DNA of 64,000 bases. It comes from Colletotrichum lupini. Its lineage: Eukaryota; Ascomycota; Sordariomycetes; Glomerellales; Glomerellaceae. Made by a program: the position numbers and the translations under genes. Location of the stretch: the NCBI RefSeq assembly GCF_023278565.1, contig NC_064679.1, positions 4,836,001-4,900,000 of the forward strand, written 5' to 3'. How positions within the stretch are numbered: position 1 is the first letter of the stretch; the number at the start of each line of letters is the position of its first letter. A model generated the notes under the pieces. It was not told the DNA's origin, made no database searches, and saw only the letters and a program-made list of their open reading frames with translations. Below are positions 11,090 to 22,365 of the stretch, one piece after another.

Positions 11090-14000
11090 ACTTAACGTTA
11101 TTTAATTAACTATTTTTTAAAAATAGAATAATAATATCTTAATTAATTAACTACTTACTATCTTAACTAGCTACTCTTATTAAAAAAGCTTATAAAAGAG
11201 CTGAGTAATAGCTAACTAAATTAATTATATATAAGAAGCGTAATTAATATTTCCTAAATATATACCCCATTTATTAAATATAATAATTAGAAAATATAGC
11301 TAGGGAGGCTAGGTCTCTTTTTATATTAATAGTTTCTAATAGAGTTACTACTTTTACGAGTCTTAATAGAGCGTCGTAAGCCTTAATAAAAGTACTAAGC
11401 TCTTAGTTATTAACCTTAAGGTCGTATTATTTAACTAGTTAATAAAGCGCTTTTTACCCTCTATTACTTAGGCTAATTACTTAGTATACCTTAGTAATAT
11501 AGCTAACTAACTTATTTTATTTATTTATATTTATAACAATATCCTCTTTAAAAAGAATACTAAGTAGTATATTAACCTCGACCTTATTTAAGACCTATAT
11601 TTTAAAAATAATAAACAGACCTTACTTAAGTAAATCGAATAATAATTAAAAATACGTATTACTTAGTACTAATTAAAATAAGTCCTAGCTTTTATTATTA
11701 ACTAGCTAAGTAATAGTACTAAGCGCTTATATATAATAACTTATAAAAACCTTAATTTTATATATATTATTATTATAAAGCTTTATATTATAAAAAAAGC
11801 CCTTACCTAAGCCTATATTAATAATATAGCTATAGCTAAAAAACTAGAGTAATTAAAGAACGGCTCCTAAGTTAGCTCTATTTAGAATATTACTACCCTT
11901 AGCGTATTAAAATAATAGTTAATATATTTAAAAATATAAAGTAGCCGCGAGACTACTCTAGCCTCGTCCTATCCTATTACCTATAGCTCTTAAAAAATAC
12001 TTAACGTACTTATTTTATAAATAATAATACTAACCTTAAGTTCGATTACTAGCTTTAGTATATTATAAAGCGCTTAAAAAATACTAACTATAGTACGAAT
12101 AAGTACTACTTAAAGTATATTATTAATAAAATTAAAAATAGTACTATAAAGTTTATATATTTAATACTAATTTTTAATAAGATTACTATAGCTAAGTAGC
12201 TATTTTATAAGCTTAAGTTAGTTTATATTAGCCCGATTATTATAAATAATACTAATTATAAGCTAGACGTACTTATAATTATACTTAAAAATATTTATTA
12301 AAAGCGCTCTATATTCGCTAAGCTCGCGTATATTAATAAGCTTTTAGAGTTATAATAAAAGCGCTAGTTTTATAATAAGCTACTTATATATTTTTATAAC
12401 TAAGCTATATTAAAATACTTAAATAATACGGCTATTTTTTAAAAATATACCAAGTACGTTACTTAGTTAGTTAACGTAATATAGCCCCTTTTTATAAAGG
12501 ACTACTTAGTAAAAGTTTTTAACTAAACTTATTAAACCTCGAGTAAGAGTAATAGAAGTAATAAAAATAATAAAAGTACTAGAGGTACTAAATAAGACCG
12601 AGGTCGTATTTCTATTTATAAAACGATTTCTAAAGCCCTATATTAAAAACCTAAGAATAGTAGCGCTTATTTTATTTATAATAATATTAAATATATTTTT
12701 AAAAACTACCCTAAGAAGCTAAAAATTACTATAGTTATTATTAATACTACCGAGGGCCTTATTAAAATAGAGTTAAGTTTAGAAAACTAAAACCCCTAAT
12801 AAAAATAAACTCCTAGCTAAGGGATACGTATAAAAAGGATAGAAGATTAGTAATTAATTTAGTAAACTTATAAGATTTCGTAAGGGGCTAGCCCTTTAAA
12901 ATAGAGCTTATATTAATATTTAATAAATATAGAATTTACTTAAGAGCCTTATTTAATATAGGAGTTAATAAGTACGGATTTATAAATAACTATATAATCT
13001 TTTTATTATAACGGTTTTATATAGCTCTATTTTATAAATTATAATACTTAATCCCTATTATTAAATTTAATAAAGAGCGATTAAATAATATTAACGTAGT
13101 ATAGACCGCTAACTTATATATTAATTAATAGGTCTTTTTAAAAGTACCCCTCTTTTAACTTAATACGCGCCGCTACGACCTAATCCTAGGGTAGAAATAG
13201 TTTAAATATTATAAAATAAACCTTAATATTTGCTATTAACGTTTAATATAGCCTAAGGACTTATTATTATAAAAAACGCCCTTTATTATTATTAGGGATA
13301 TTAAGGACCTATATACCCTAGAAGTTATTAATATATAATACTAAATCGACGCTAATTATTAATAGGACCTATTTAAGATAAATATAACCCGCTATAATTA
13401 AAAGCTCTAATAATAGCGGGCGAAGGGTATACTAATTAGGATATTATTATGCTTATTAAAAACGATAGCCCGTTAAATATAGTAGTTAAATAAGGCTAAG
13501 AATATAAAAAAAATAGAATATACCTTTAATAATATTAATATTACCCCTATAAAGAGGCCTAAGTAATAAAAACTATACTTAGTAATAATATAAATAAATA
13601 TTACTTTTATTAGTACTCCTATTTTTAAAAAGAACTTAAAGTAAAACGACGTTAAAATAAGCTCTATATTACTTTATAAGCTTAACTATATTATAAAAAA
13701 TAAAAAAGAGGAGGTAGACCTTTTATATAATAATAATTAAGTTATTTATAACTTTATAATAATAAACTTATTAAAGTATTTATAGCCCTAGATTAACGTC
13801 TTTAATAAAGTAGCTAGCGATATATTAATACTTTATAAGCTATGTAATTATAAAATCGAGCTCTTAGATAGTAATAAGAAGAAGCTAACTTATTACCCTT
13901 TATATAAGTAGTTAGTACCTAAGCTAGAGGTTATAAGGGCCTATTTATTAAAATACTTATAAAAAGGATTTATTAAGCTAAGTAACGCTTTTTTTATATT

Positions 14001-16900
14001 ATTAACGCTATTTATAAAAAAGTATAATAATAGTTTACGCTTTTATATTAATTGTTATAAGCTAAATAAGGTTATAAAAAAAGACCGCTACTTATTACTA
14101 CTTATTAATAAGACCCTTATATAGCTAAATAGGGCAAAAGTATTTATTAAACTAGATATTAAGTAGGCTTTTTATTATATTTATTTTAACTTAGTTTTTA
14201 AGGACTTAACGACGTTTAAAACCCGCTATAGGGTATATAAATATAAAGTAATACCCTTTAGGCTTTATAACAGGCCTATTATATATTAATAATATATAAA
14301 TAAGATATTAATAAAGTACTTAAATAACTTTTATATAATATATATAAATAATATCCTAATCTTTTTAAATAACCCTCTTTAGTATTAAGAATATATTATT
14401 AAAATACTAAACCGCTTATAAAAAGTAGGCTTATAAGCGGATATTAAGAAGTACGAATTTAGTATTACTTTTATAAAGTACTTAGGCTTTATAGTTTTTA
14501 TAAAAGGTATATAGCTTAATAAGGAGAAAGTTTTTATAATTAGAAATTAGAAACTACTTATATTACTTAAGGGTATTTAGTTTTTTCTTAGGTTTTATAA
14601 TTTTTATAAGAGATTTATAAGGGATTATAGCTATTTAACTAGGCCCTTTATAAAACTAATAGGTAAGGGAGTTTTTTTTAACTTTAGTACTAACTACGAA
14701 ACGGCCTTTAAAGCTATAAAACTAGTACTAACGTTAGTACTAATTTTTTATTATTTTAAGCTAGAGCTATTAACGTAATTAAAAACTAATACTTTTAACT
14801 CCGTATATATTAGAGTATTATTATAATAATAAAAGGATAACGGGTTATAATACTTAATAACTTTTTATTTAAAAATAATAAGCGGTACGGAGCTTAATTA
14901 TACTATTTATAATAAAAAGATATTAGTAATAGTACTATATTTAGAAGAATAGTGCGCAGAGCTTATAAGCTATAAATATAAGTTCAATATTATTATAGAC
15001 TATTAATTATTATTATTTTTTATAACTAAGCGCCTACTTAACTTATAATAAGCTTACTAAGCTAGTACACTAGCGGATTTTAATTTTTAAATTTATTATT
15101 ACTTAGAAAAAAAGAACGTATTAGCTAACGCTTTATTATAAAAAATAGAGGATATCCGTACTTAGTAAGTACTAAAAGAGGCTAATAGGACCTAAGTCCT
15201 TTTATTACTAAGACTACTATTTTTTAATATTATAATAGAGCTATAAGTATTATTAAGTACTATAATTAGTTAATTATAGCTTATAATTAGCTCGCTCTTA
15301 TTAAAAAACGAGCTTTAGGGGTACTTATTAATAAAAAAGATTTTAAAGTTTAATAAAGACCTTATTATAACGTCCTTTATATTAATATAAGCGCTAATAA
15401 CCGAGGGGCGTAAGCGCTAGTTTATTTAAAATAATAAATTATTAATAATAAATAAGAAGCTTATAATACTTAAAAAAAAGAACTTTTATATTATAATTAT
15501 CCGTAAGGTTTATAAATAAAAGCTCTTTACTTATTTAGGGTATAATAAGGTTATAAAAATAATTAAGTAGCGATATTACTAGCCGGGCTTAATAGTAAAT
15601 ACTTATTAATACGTACGGAATTATTATATTTATTATTAATTATAAAAGCTATATAATAAGCCTCCGGGGGAGCTAAGGCTACTTCTAGTACCTAACTACC
15701 CATAGTAATACATTTTTATTAATTTTATAATTATTCTTATTATTTAAAAAGAATTTAATAATATTTAAGTAGTAGTAAACTACTTAAGTAAAAGGGTAAT
15801 ATCTATTTTTATTATAAAACTATTATAACAAAAGATATAAGCTAAATATTTTACGAACGGGTACTATTTATTTTTAGCTTATTAAAAATTATTATATTAA
15901 ACCGAGGTTTTTAATTTATTTTTGATTTTTAAGGGGAGCTTTATAAGATTTGTAAAGTTAAGTTATAGCTATTAATAGCTAACTACTTCTAAATAGACGG
16001 CTAAATAGAGGTATTAAATTAATATATTTTATAATAATTAAGATTATTGATTAACTAATATTAAAATAATTAGAGTAATATACTACTTATAATTAATTTT
16101 ATTTATATTACTTAGTTTAATAAGATTATAGGGCTATTATTATACGAAGTAGAATTTAGTTATTAGTTATAGCTCTTTTTTAACTAGTTTAAACGAACTT
16201 ATTAATTTAGCTTTATAAAAAAAGAACTAAACTATATTAACGCGTAGCGTATAGCTTAGAGAATATACGAGGCCTAGGAGATTACTAAGGGTAATATAAA
16301 AGTTATTTAAATACGATATAAAAAGTATATTAACTATTACTAGCGCTTAAACGACTTAAAATTAAGAGACCGGGTCTTTATTAATATTTTATATTAAAAG
16401 TTCGCTAATATAAATAAATTATAATAGCCGTAGGCCGGGCTATAGCTTATTATTAATACTAAATAGGGGGGTATATAAATTATAAAACTATTAATAAATA
16501 GCCGGGTATACCCGGTTTTTTACTTAAATAAACTAAAAAAGGCTATTAATAACTTATTACCTAAGTAGAACTAAGACTTATTATTACTAATTATTAATAA
16601 TAATAGCGAACCGGAGTACGAGGTCTCGGAGGTTATTAAATTATATTTATATAAAAGAAAACTATAGTATTAAGTAAATTAAAAAGAGTATAATACGGAT
16701 TTAACTTAGTATAATATAAAGAGTTTTAAGTATATATTCATAGCGCTCTAAGTATTTTATTATAAATACTTAATTACTAAAGGCTCGTTACGGAACTTAA
16801 ATATATAAATAGAAGCTACTATAGTTAGTAATTTATTATTACTAAGAGATAATAATAATATAATAATAGTAATTATAACTATAAATTTATTAAAATAAGG
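11090..16900 (+). pseudogene. gag-pol relic of element 2
   Basis: Many stops, but the protein outline survives. The knuckle reads Y-F-I-Y-N-N-I-K-Y-I-F-K-N-Y, where Tyr stands for Cys/His. The protease site LLDTGA now reads LFNIGV. The RT catalytic YIDD now reads YINN. RNase H keeps the ..KDNG..Y and LNYTI..KE(L/I)L.IV stretches and the end pattern NVLADALSR-like (15,115-15,140). Integrase keeps the W..I..DF and VVVDRLSKR-like pattern. The last part keeps the RRKL.Y.V.WKGY.....TW-like chromodomain. Each of these is the standard member of its family, so the identification is firm although no product can be made. Confidence 0.88.
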
Positions 16901-16960
16901 GGTAATTTAAAGGTTTATTTTTTAATATTACGGATAGTGCCCTTTAGTATAGAGGGGGGA

Positions 16961-17185
16961 GTAATATTATAATAGTAAGTACTAGGGCCTTATAGGCCCT
17001 ATAGCTTAGCTTTAAGCTACGAGGCTAAGCTCTTAATAGTTACGTAACGAGCTAGACTACTAGGCTTAAAGGGCTAGCTTACTAGCTTTTACTTACTATT
17101 TTTCTTTATTTTTTTTATTAAGTCTTTAGTTAATTAGGTTAATATAGTAGCGTTCTAACTTACCTCAAGATCCCTTTTATAATAG
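16961..17185 (+). repeat. 3' LTR of element 2
   Basis: Begins right after the purine tract AGAGGGGGGA and is a near-copy of 10,862-11,087. No clear target-site duplication could be made out at the two outer ends, possibly because RIP has altered them. Confidence 0.88.
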
Positions 17186-18041
17186 TAAAACTATTTTAAA
17201 ATAGCCGCCTTTTTCTTAAGTTAATCTCTAAGATTTATAATACTCTTAGCTCGATATTATTAAGATTTTTAAATCCCCTCTTTTTTTATTAAACCGTCCT
17301 CTATATTATATTCTTAAATAATACTTAGGGAGTAGTTAAAGAGATTATAAAAAGATTATTTAGATTATAAACTTTAAAGTTATATTATAGAATTTTCGTA
17401 ATATTAGGACTTTTTATATATTATAAATCTCTTAGTTTTATAACTCTTATATAGGTTCTTATTATATTTATTAAGAATATTTATATTTAGAGATCCCTTT
17501 TTTTAATTATATAGTACTTTTTTATATTATATTATTAAGCTCGTCCGTTATGCTAATTAATTAAGTAAGTAGTTACTATATAAGTATTTCTTTTTACTAA
17601 TTTAATTAGTTAATTTTTAATTATAAGCCGGTTATAAAAAAGTTATTTAGTAAAAAAGCTATTTAAAGTAATTATAAAAAGCTAGTTACTTAAGTAGTTC
17701 TATTAATTAACGTAGTTTAACGTAATAAATATTAACTTTTTATAAGTATTAAAAAGCTACGATTTTTTAATTCTATATAGTATTTAAAAATCGCCACCTT
17801 TTTTATTTATTTTTATAAAGTTAATTAGTATAAATCTCTTATCCTATATAATATTAAAAGGTCGTTTCTTTATATAATAAGATACCTTACTAATTTATAA
17901 TAATAAAATTTAATTATTAATTAGTATTAGTATTTTTATTATAAGGTAGTTAGTTCGAACCGTAGTTAATGAAGAGATTAATTAAACTATATAAATATTT
18001 ATATAATAAGTATAAAAAGGAGGTTCTAACTATAGGTTAGG
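17186..18041. other. RIP-mutated AT-rich sequence up to the island boundary
   Basis: No gene or transposon domain seen. The change from this AT-rich sequence to normal composition happens within a few tens of bases near 18,060-18,085. Confidence 0.55.
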
Positions 18042-18581
18042 CTAGTTACGATAATTATAAATAGGGCCCCTAATTAGCCCCTGCGCAGTCGGCTGTATGC
18101 TGCGGTCGAATTGGACTTCTAATCTAATATTACTATCTTGGAGAAGACGCTCTGCTAACACGTCATTCTGCTTGAGATTAACATCGTTTGCAGGATCCAG
18201 GCCAAAATATGCGTCCACCGTTCGGTTGATAAATACAGACTCGTCCGTGGAGGCTTCAACGTATCGCTTGATCTCTCTCCGAGTTCCAGAAGCAGACACC
18301 AAGACGAGCGGGCCATCGAATCGAGTGATGTCTTCGTATGCCGTCCATGTTTCCCCCTTGTAAGTAAAGGTGTCGATGGATGTTAGTCCATCAACGGTCG
18401 TTTCTTGTCGAGGATTCAAGTGATCCGCGGAAGTGCTGTCGGGAAATCCAGTGTAGTCATTACCGGAGAATTGTGACACATCATGGTACGGTTTTGGGTG
18501 CTTGACTGGACCTCTTCCGGCCAGAGATGTGAGAATGAAAGACGAGATAAAGAGTGACTTAATAAAAGAGTGACGAGGCAT
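18042..18581 (-). pseudogene. Truncated gene for a secreted protein of unknown function
   Basis: The frame runs from ATG at 18,581 (179 codons). This start is preferred over upstream in-frame ATGs (to 18,704) because it opens with a typical signal peptide: basic MPRHSFIK, then a hydrophobic stretch ending in SLAG. The mature part has a LNPRQETT stretch, a segment TYKGETWTAYEDITRFDGPLVLVSASG and a charged FGLDPANDVNLKQNDVLAERLLQ-type region. I recognise no family. The last 11 or so residues are translated from AT-rich RIP-mutated DNA past about 18,080 and do not look native, so the 3' part of the gene appears lost to, or overwritten by, the repeat block. It could still be expressed as a shortened protein. 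Confidence 0.5.
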
Positions 18582-19804
18582 GGTTGCAAATTTTGCCCAA
18601 AGGGCACTGACAATCCCTAAAACGAAAAAACCTAGCCTAATTTCCAGACTGCCAACATCGCAACTTGGGGTTTTCATTGATTTATACTGCATAGCAGTCA
18701 TCAATTCCTGTCACAGCCGAGACTATCATGGGCGTCTCGTACGCGTGCACCGAGTCAGGCAAATGCGCTAAGAAACGTTAATTGACATCATGCCGCATTA
18801 CCGGGGAGAAGTCATATTCTCCTACGGTTTTTTGTAAGGAAACAACCCAAAATCTCCCCATCATCAAGTTGGAGGAAATGAGGCATGGGGTTCCGAGAAC
18901 TCTTTTATATTAGATAAGGTTTAACTTTGGGCAGTCTAGCCTGTGTAAGAAGGTCTCAGCTTGTTTGCTCGCGAACCACAACTTGAACCAAATGCATGCG
19001 GTCCAATCCCTATTCCTAAACGCTATTTCTGATTTCTGGAATTCTTGTGATCAGAAATTCTCACTACAAGCACGACCTTATGTATTCAGCTCATGTATTC
19101 TTGATGTCGTGTAGTGGATGAATGCTCTTTCCGCAAGTTCCGGCAAAGATTGAAAGGGGGCTCAGATATTAGAGTTAACAGGGATACCCGTGGACTTAGA
19201 TGGTGTGGCCGCTGTCTAGTGCAGGAACGACCCCTCTGGTGGAGTTCGTTGACTCTGTTACTGTCCGCTCAAGGCAGTGGGAGGCCGGGCTGGCCCTTTA
19301 TCTTCGGAATCTGCATGTTGTCTGTATTAGCAGAGCAAGTTTTGGAATCATTCGGATCCGAAAATCGGCCTTGATGAGACCCAAGTAGAAATTCGATGAT
19401 TATTTTCAAGAATTGAACTTCAATCAGCCTAAACATGGGTGTCACCAACTAACTCTGGAGCAGTGCTGACTCGACGCTTGAGAACTTCAAGTTGCTCTAG
19501 AGGTCCAAGAAGCCCGGGGTTGAGCATCGAACTCTCTTGATGCATGAGACTATGTCTTTCAATTGATCACCACACTACGGTAGCACCACGGTCTTGATTT
19601 GTAAATTTGGGCTCTTGTGCTTGTCCAGTACGAGATGCCGATTTATCGAGCAGAAATTGCCAACTCCATCATTATTGAGATTGTAGCGGCGATCTAAGAT
19701 CTCACAATGGCTGTTCACATTTCACTCACGGACTAGAGATGGTCGTCTCAAGACTCCTGATTCGTGGTATACAGCGCATCTAGCAACTCTACATCTTTTC
19801 GTCA
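18582..19804. other. Intergenic, no gene recognised
   Basis: Contains the promoter side of the truncated secreted-protein gene and the 3' side of the Zn2Cys6 gene. Only short frames, none with family resemblance. Confidence 0.5.
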
Positions 19805-22365
19805 TTAATTGTACATCCATGGACAGCCGCTTCCATCCATACTTTCGAATCCTGTTCCATCCTGAAGCCAATCTTGGTCCAGAAACATGCAATCATTACC
19901 GTTTTGATCCAGCGATAGCTGCTCGTGGAAGCCGATATCAGCCGGCATATCAAACACAGACTTCGTAGCAGGTTGTTGGCCCTTTTTCAAATCCATAAAC
20001 TCCCCAAGCTCTTCCAGAGGAGAAAAATCAATATCGAGAAATCCAGATACCCCTGGCCGAATCGCACACACAGAACTTATCCTGTTCTCAACCTCTTGCG
20101 CCGCTCTGCTTGTCTCCGTGGCTCTCTTCTCGGCCTCTTTCGCGGACCTCCACTTTTCAATCAAGCTTTCCAGCTCGGTGCTGGCTTTCTGCGCCACGGG
20201 ATATGACTTTCCGAGCTCGGATAAAGCTTCAGTGGAACTCTGAAGAAGAACTTCATGGTTGCCTGGTTGTCCTGCACGAAGGTTGAGGAGATGAATGCTA
20301 CCTGCGATGAAAACAAAATTTACAATCGATGGCGGCATCTGTCGCATGTTGAAAGATCGTCTGTAAGTCGTTGCGAGCTTTGTGATGTTTGCTGCTGCTG
20401 TAGCGCATGCGTGTGTGGAGTTGAGAGCCGAAGAGTTCATATTGTCGACGTTGAGGAATTTTGAAGACAATCGGAGGAATGGCCGGTGGAGTAGAATGAG
20501 AGCAAAGTAAAAGTTCATTCTGCGTGGTTCTTTAGCTCCTGTTCTTAAGGCTTGGCTGGCGTGATCACACGAAGTTTTGCATATACTTACTGCAAGATGA
20601 AGACATGGGGCTGTGCCAGGATATTTGAATCGCTGGACCATGTCAAGCTCTTAGGAAGATCGCGATGCCACTGCCATAGGGCTCTGTGAAGTTGTGATGC
20701 TTTCAATCTCATCTCGCTCGTCGATGAGTGCCGCCGTTGACGGTGGATACTAATCAGTATCTTAGAACACAGCACTGAGAGAGTTGAGGTGTGATGTAAA
20801 AGTGACGAAGTCGATTCGGCTTCGTCTTTGCCGACGCCTTTGAAGGGTCGCTCAGGTATGGGAATCGTGATATCCCACTCCATAAAGGAGTTTGGTCGCC
20901 CACAGTAAGCGCTGAAGAGGCTGATTACAATTGACTGTTAGTCACACGACTCGCTGCTGGGAATGATCAAGTCCGGGTTGGTGTACTGACTTGTCTTCAA
21001 TGTGGCAGCCCCAAAATACTCTCCTTCTGAGATCGGCCATCTCCTGGCTCATCTTACCAGATGCAACAGCTTTAGAACAGTCCAGATGTAGGCCCAATTT
21101 ACTCGCCATTCTGAAGGCAATGCCTATAGTAAAGACATTAGTGGATGGACATACATTTGTGACTCAAAAATGCTCTTACCGCTGTACATCCAACCAAGGG
21201 AGTTGTCCTTCATGGCTCCATATCGAGAACCAAGTATCAAAGCCGCCTGGACAGTGGAAATGGTCGGGTGATCCATCTCTAGATCAAACATTGAGCGTCC
21301 TCGCTTCGCAAAGGCCTCTCCGGCGACACCGCCGGTAGAAGTAGAGTACCGCACGACTCCCTTGTCAAGACTTATCATCGATGCCAGAGCCATGATTGCG
21401 TACAACAGACACGGGGTATAAAAATTTCGATCGCCGCGGTGTCCTTCACTGTCGTCCCAAATTTCCCGATGGCGGAGGAATAAAGCACGATCAACGACGA
21501 GGAGGTGAGATGATTGCCATTTCCAGAATAGGTCTAGCAAATGGGACACAATTGGTTCTGGCTCGGGAAAGCATTCGAGAGCACCGCGAGCTTGTCTGCT
21601 CGTGTCGTCCTCAAAAGGAGAGCCATCCCCACGTGGACTCCTTGATCGAGACTGATTCTCGGAGTACGGGAATAGGGTCACAGAGCCAAGAAATTGGTCA
21701 AAGTCTTGCATACTATCGGGTGTCCCAATCTCTTCGATGACGGGAGGGACGCTCTCGGAGGCGCAGTCAAAGTCTGGCCTGCTGGGGCCTGAGAAGGAGA
21801 TCGATCGGATGCCATTGTGTGTGATGTCGTCGGTCTTCGGTCTGTTTTGCCCCGAGAAGGATACAGATCTTGAGTGTGAAGCGGGGTGAAGCTCCTTTTG
21901 CGACGTCACAGCCCAATTGTTCTGTCCTCCCTCCGGAGGAGAGATCGATATCGTCATATTTTGAGTCCCCGGACTTGAAGAGCTGGCAGGGCTTGGGAAG
22001 GCACGTATCCTCGCATCCTGGTAGTTGTCTACAGTCCGTCGTGCCTGTTCCATCAGACAATTCGAAACTTCATCCGTCTTGTGCCGTGTGACCGGGAGCT
22101 CTGGGTTTTTGGAGACGTTCTTGACAAACTCCTCTAGTGCCTGCATTCGTCGTTGCAGTGCCTTGGTCTCGTTCGGTTGTCGTTGACTGCGCTTATCCTC
22201 GCCGTAGCGGACCTCACACTTTTCGTTCTTGTTTCGACATGAGGTGCAGGACCGGTCCATTCGGTCCCCCGAGCTCAAAATTTGAGAGATGTCGCATCGT
22301 CTCTTGTCTTTCTTGCATCGTACGCATGCGAAACTCGCGCGGCTCGCGTGTCGGTCTCGGGTCAT
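19805..22365 (-). CDS. Zn(II)2Cys6 transcription factor, four exons
   Basis: Exons 22,365-21,180, 21,123-20,991, 20,920-20,591 and 20,519-19,805 (minus strand) join in frame to 787 aa. The introns of 56, 70 and 71 bp have GT-AG ends, and splicing restores the continuous family sequence GWMYSGIAFRMASKLGLHLD and RRRVFWGCHIEDNLFSAYCGRP. A binuclear cluster lies at residues 14-50 (C14, C17, C24, C40, C43, C50; spacing 2-6-15-2-6), followed by a basic linker and a short coiled-coil-like stretch (about 70-90). A Ser/Pro-rich segment precedes the fungal-specific transcription factor domain (about 265-560). Nuclear, DNA-binding, probably a catabolic activator. It is the nearest regulator to the kinase/isomerase genes at 25.3-29.9 kb, and in yeast the erythritol genes are controlled by a linked Zn2Cys6 factor (EUF1). 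That role here is inference; the family is broad. Confidence 0.88.

Larger units (their letters stand above)
10862..17185 (+). mobile_element. Ty3/gypsy chromovirus retrotransposon (element 2), RIP-inactivated
   Basis: A complete element of about 6.3 kb bounded by direct repeats of about 225 bp. In order on the plus strand it shows gag with a CCHC knuckle (12,668-12,709), a protease DTGA-type site (about 12,949-12,972), reverse transcriptase with a YIDDILI-like box (14,335-14,365), RNase H (about 14,755-15,150), integrase core (about 15,670-15,830) and a chromodomain (about 16,620-16,800). A purine tract (about 16,951-16,960) abuts the 3' LTR. The domain order PR-RT-RH-IN followed by a chromodomain defines chromoviruses. 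Stops throughout gag-pol are mostly CAR-to-TAR or TGG-to-TAG, so RIP rather than simple decay silenced it. Confidence 0.92.
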
